From the NCBI RefSeq assembly GCF_900090045.1, contig NC_041786.1, positions 627,501-682,500 on the forward strand: DNA of 55,000 bases, given 5' to 3'. The DNA is from Plasmodium malariae. Taxonomy: Eukaryota > Apicomplexa > Aconoidasida > Haemosporida > Plasmodiidae. Shown here piece by piece: positions 53,806 through 55,000 of the stretch (the stretch's first letter is position 1; the number at the start of each line of letters is the position of its first letter). A program made the translations under genes and the position numbers. Under the pieces are notes generated by a model, which worked only from the letters and a program-made list of their open reading frames with translations, did no database searches and had not been told where the DNA came from.

Positions 53806-55000
53806 ATTTTTAAATATGTTTCGTATATGTATTTATTATAATATAATGGAGCTACTGCTCGGTTTTTTTTTTTCTTTTTTTTTTTTAAAGCAAAATTACT
53901 GATAAAATTGATTATATTTAATCTAAACAAATCAGGAAAAATTTTACTTAATTTCTCTTAAGAATTAAATATAATATAATTTTTTTAAATAAAAAAAATT
54001 AAAAAATGATGAAAAGTGGATATGAAAAAAAAAAAAAAAAAAATTATGCAAAATAAAACAAGATAAATCAAAATAGAACGTTACTGTTTTTTCTCTTCAA
54101 AAAAATTAATTATTTTGCTATGAACTTTTTGGTTCATACATGAAAGGAAAAATATGATAATTATATATTTTTTTATTTTTTTTTTACATTTAAAAATTAA
54201 AACGATCAAACGAGCCCCCTCCCTCTATATATTTGGTAGGGTTTTTATATAAGAAATACACGTGAAAATATATGTGTTAATAATAATATTATATATGGCG
54301 TATATAAATTAAATATATATATATATGTAGATAATATTATATGAATGTATGAAAATTATTAGCTACATTTGAAATATTGCTATTTCTTCACATCATTCTA
54401 CGGTCATCACTTTTTAAGTTGATACATATTTTATTTTATATATGCACAAGCAGCAATCAAATTTGCTTTTTTTACTTAAATAAATCTACACCCAATGATA
54501 TAAAAATTAAAAGGAGGGTGATATACGTATAACCCCTTTTCTATTATGACTTGCATGAAATAATAATGTAAAAAAATATGAAAAAAAAAAAGAACTAATG
54601 AAAGTGAGGTGTTAGTAATATTGTACATATATATATATATATATACAGTATGTATGTATGTATGTATATATGTATGTATATATGTATGTATATATGTATG
54701 TATGTATATATGTATGTATGTATATATGTATGTATATATATGTATATATATGAATATATATGTTTATATACAGAACATATTATGCAGGTTACACTTCAAA
54801 CAGTTCATTAAAACCCCGCAAAAAAAAAAAAAAATATGTTTTGGCAAAGTACGGTTAACAAACATTCCCATACTAGTTCGAGCATAAAGCATATATATAA
54901 AAGCATAAGTAGCTTAAAATAGTATGTATATTTTTTTTTTTTTTTTTTTGTTTGTGCGGCTTAATAGTTTTATAAGCACAAAAAAAATGCTATACATATA
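53806..55000. promoter_or_regulatory. Upstream region of eL18
   Basis: It holds the eL18 5' UTR and promoter, with poly(dA)/(dT) runs (53,862; 54,025; 54,930), a (TA)n run near 54,630 and a TATGTATG array (54,645-54,750). The only GC-rich patch is CGAGCCCCCTCCCTC near 54,210-54,225. No gene is seen to the right edge. Confidence 0.5.
54645..54750. repeat. TATGTATG/TATATATG microsatellite
   Basis: Interleaved TATG and TATATATG units over 100 bases, opening a Tyr/Cys/Met ORF on the + strand that I reject. Confidence 0.8.

Overview
The window is nuclear DNA from a malaria parasite (genus Plasmodium). It is about three-quarters A+T, with long poly(dA)/poly(dT) and (TA)n runs between genes, short AT-rich GT-AG introns, Lys/Asn-rich low-complexity stretches, and genes found together only in this genus: glideosome myosin A, the sporozoite protein SPECT1, an alveolin and a RAP-domain protein. 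From memory, the order PEPCK - RPABC4 - MyoA - SPECT1 - CK2 beta - TPR protein - RAP protein - aconitase/IRP - eS6 - V-ATPase D - alveolin - PIGB - eL18 matches a block of P. falciparum chromosome 13. Base composition would suit a P. malariae/P. ovale-type genome, but the species cannot be fixed here.

Layout. 1-7 kb: 5' part of PEPCK (-), a tiny three-exon RPABC4 gene (+), and three-exon MyoA (-). 7-16 kb: a 2.9 kb divergent promoter region, then SPECT1 (+, five exons) and the CK2 regulatory subunit (+, two exons). 17-26 kb: a TPR protein (-), a RAP protein (+) and aconitase (-). 26-34.7 kb: two long intergenic stretches around eS6 (+). 34.7-41 kb: V-ATPase subunit D (+, four exons) and an alveolin (+). 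41-50.4 kb: a small two-exon gene (-), GPI mannosyltransferase III (-) and an Asn-rich Plasmodium protein (-). 52.4-53.8 kb: eL18 (-), whose first coding exon is only the start codon.

The genes are mostly housekeeping (translation, transcription, TCA cycle, PEP metabolism, proton pumping, GPI synthesis), with an invasion/motility set: MyoA and an alveolin act at the pellicle and SPECT1 in sporozoite cell traversal. They form no operon; neighbours share only divergent promoters or convergent 3' ends.

I found no mobile element, CRISPR array, virus, tRNA or rRNA, and no convincing new multi-gene system. The most useful unannotated signal is a set of very small, mostly spliced candidate genes in the gaps. 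The best two are a 68-residue basic protein (26,647-27,012) and a 66-residue protein (41,845-42,424), whose reading frames join across phase-compatible introns. Next come a 51-residue ORF (27,691-27,846), a 57-residue two-exon model (36,935-37,214) and a partial three-exon model (29,211-29,686). Two TGCATG-type elements upstream of SPECT1 fit the known sporozoite AP2-Sp site. Tandem repeats with a different unit at each locus fill many gaps.
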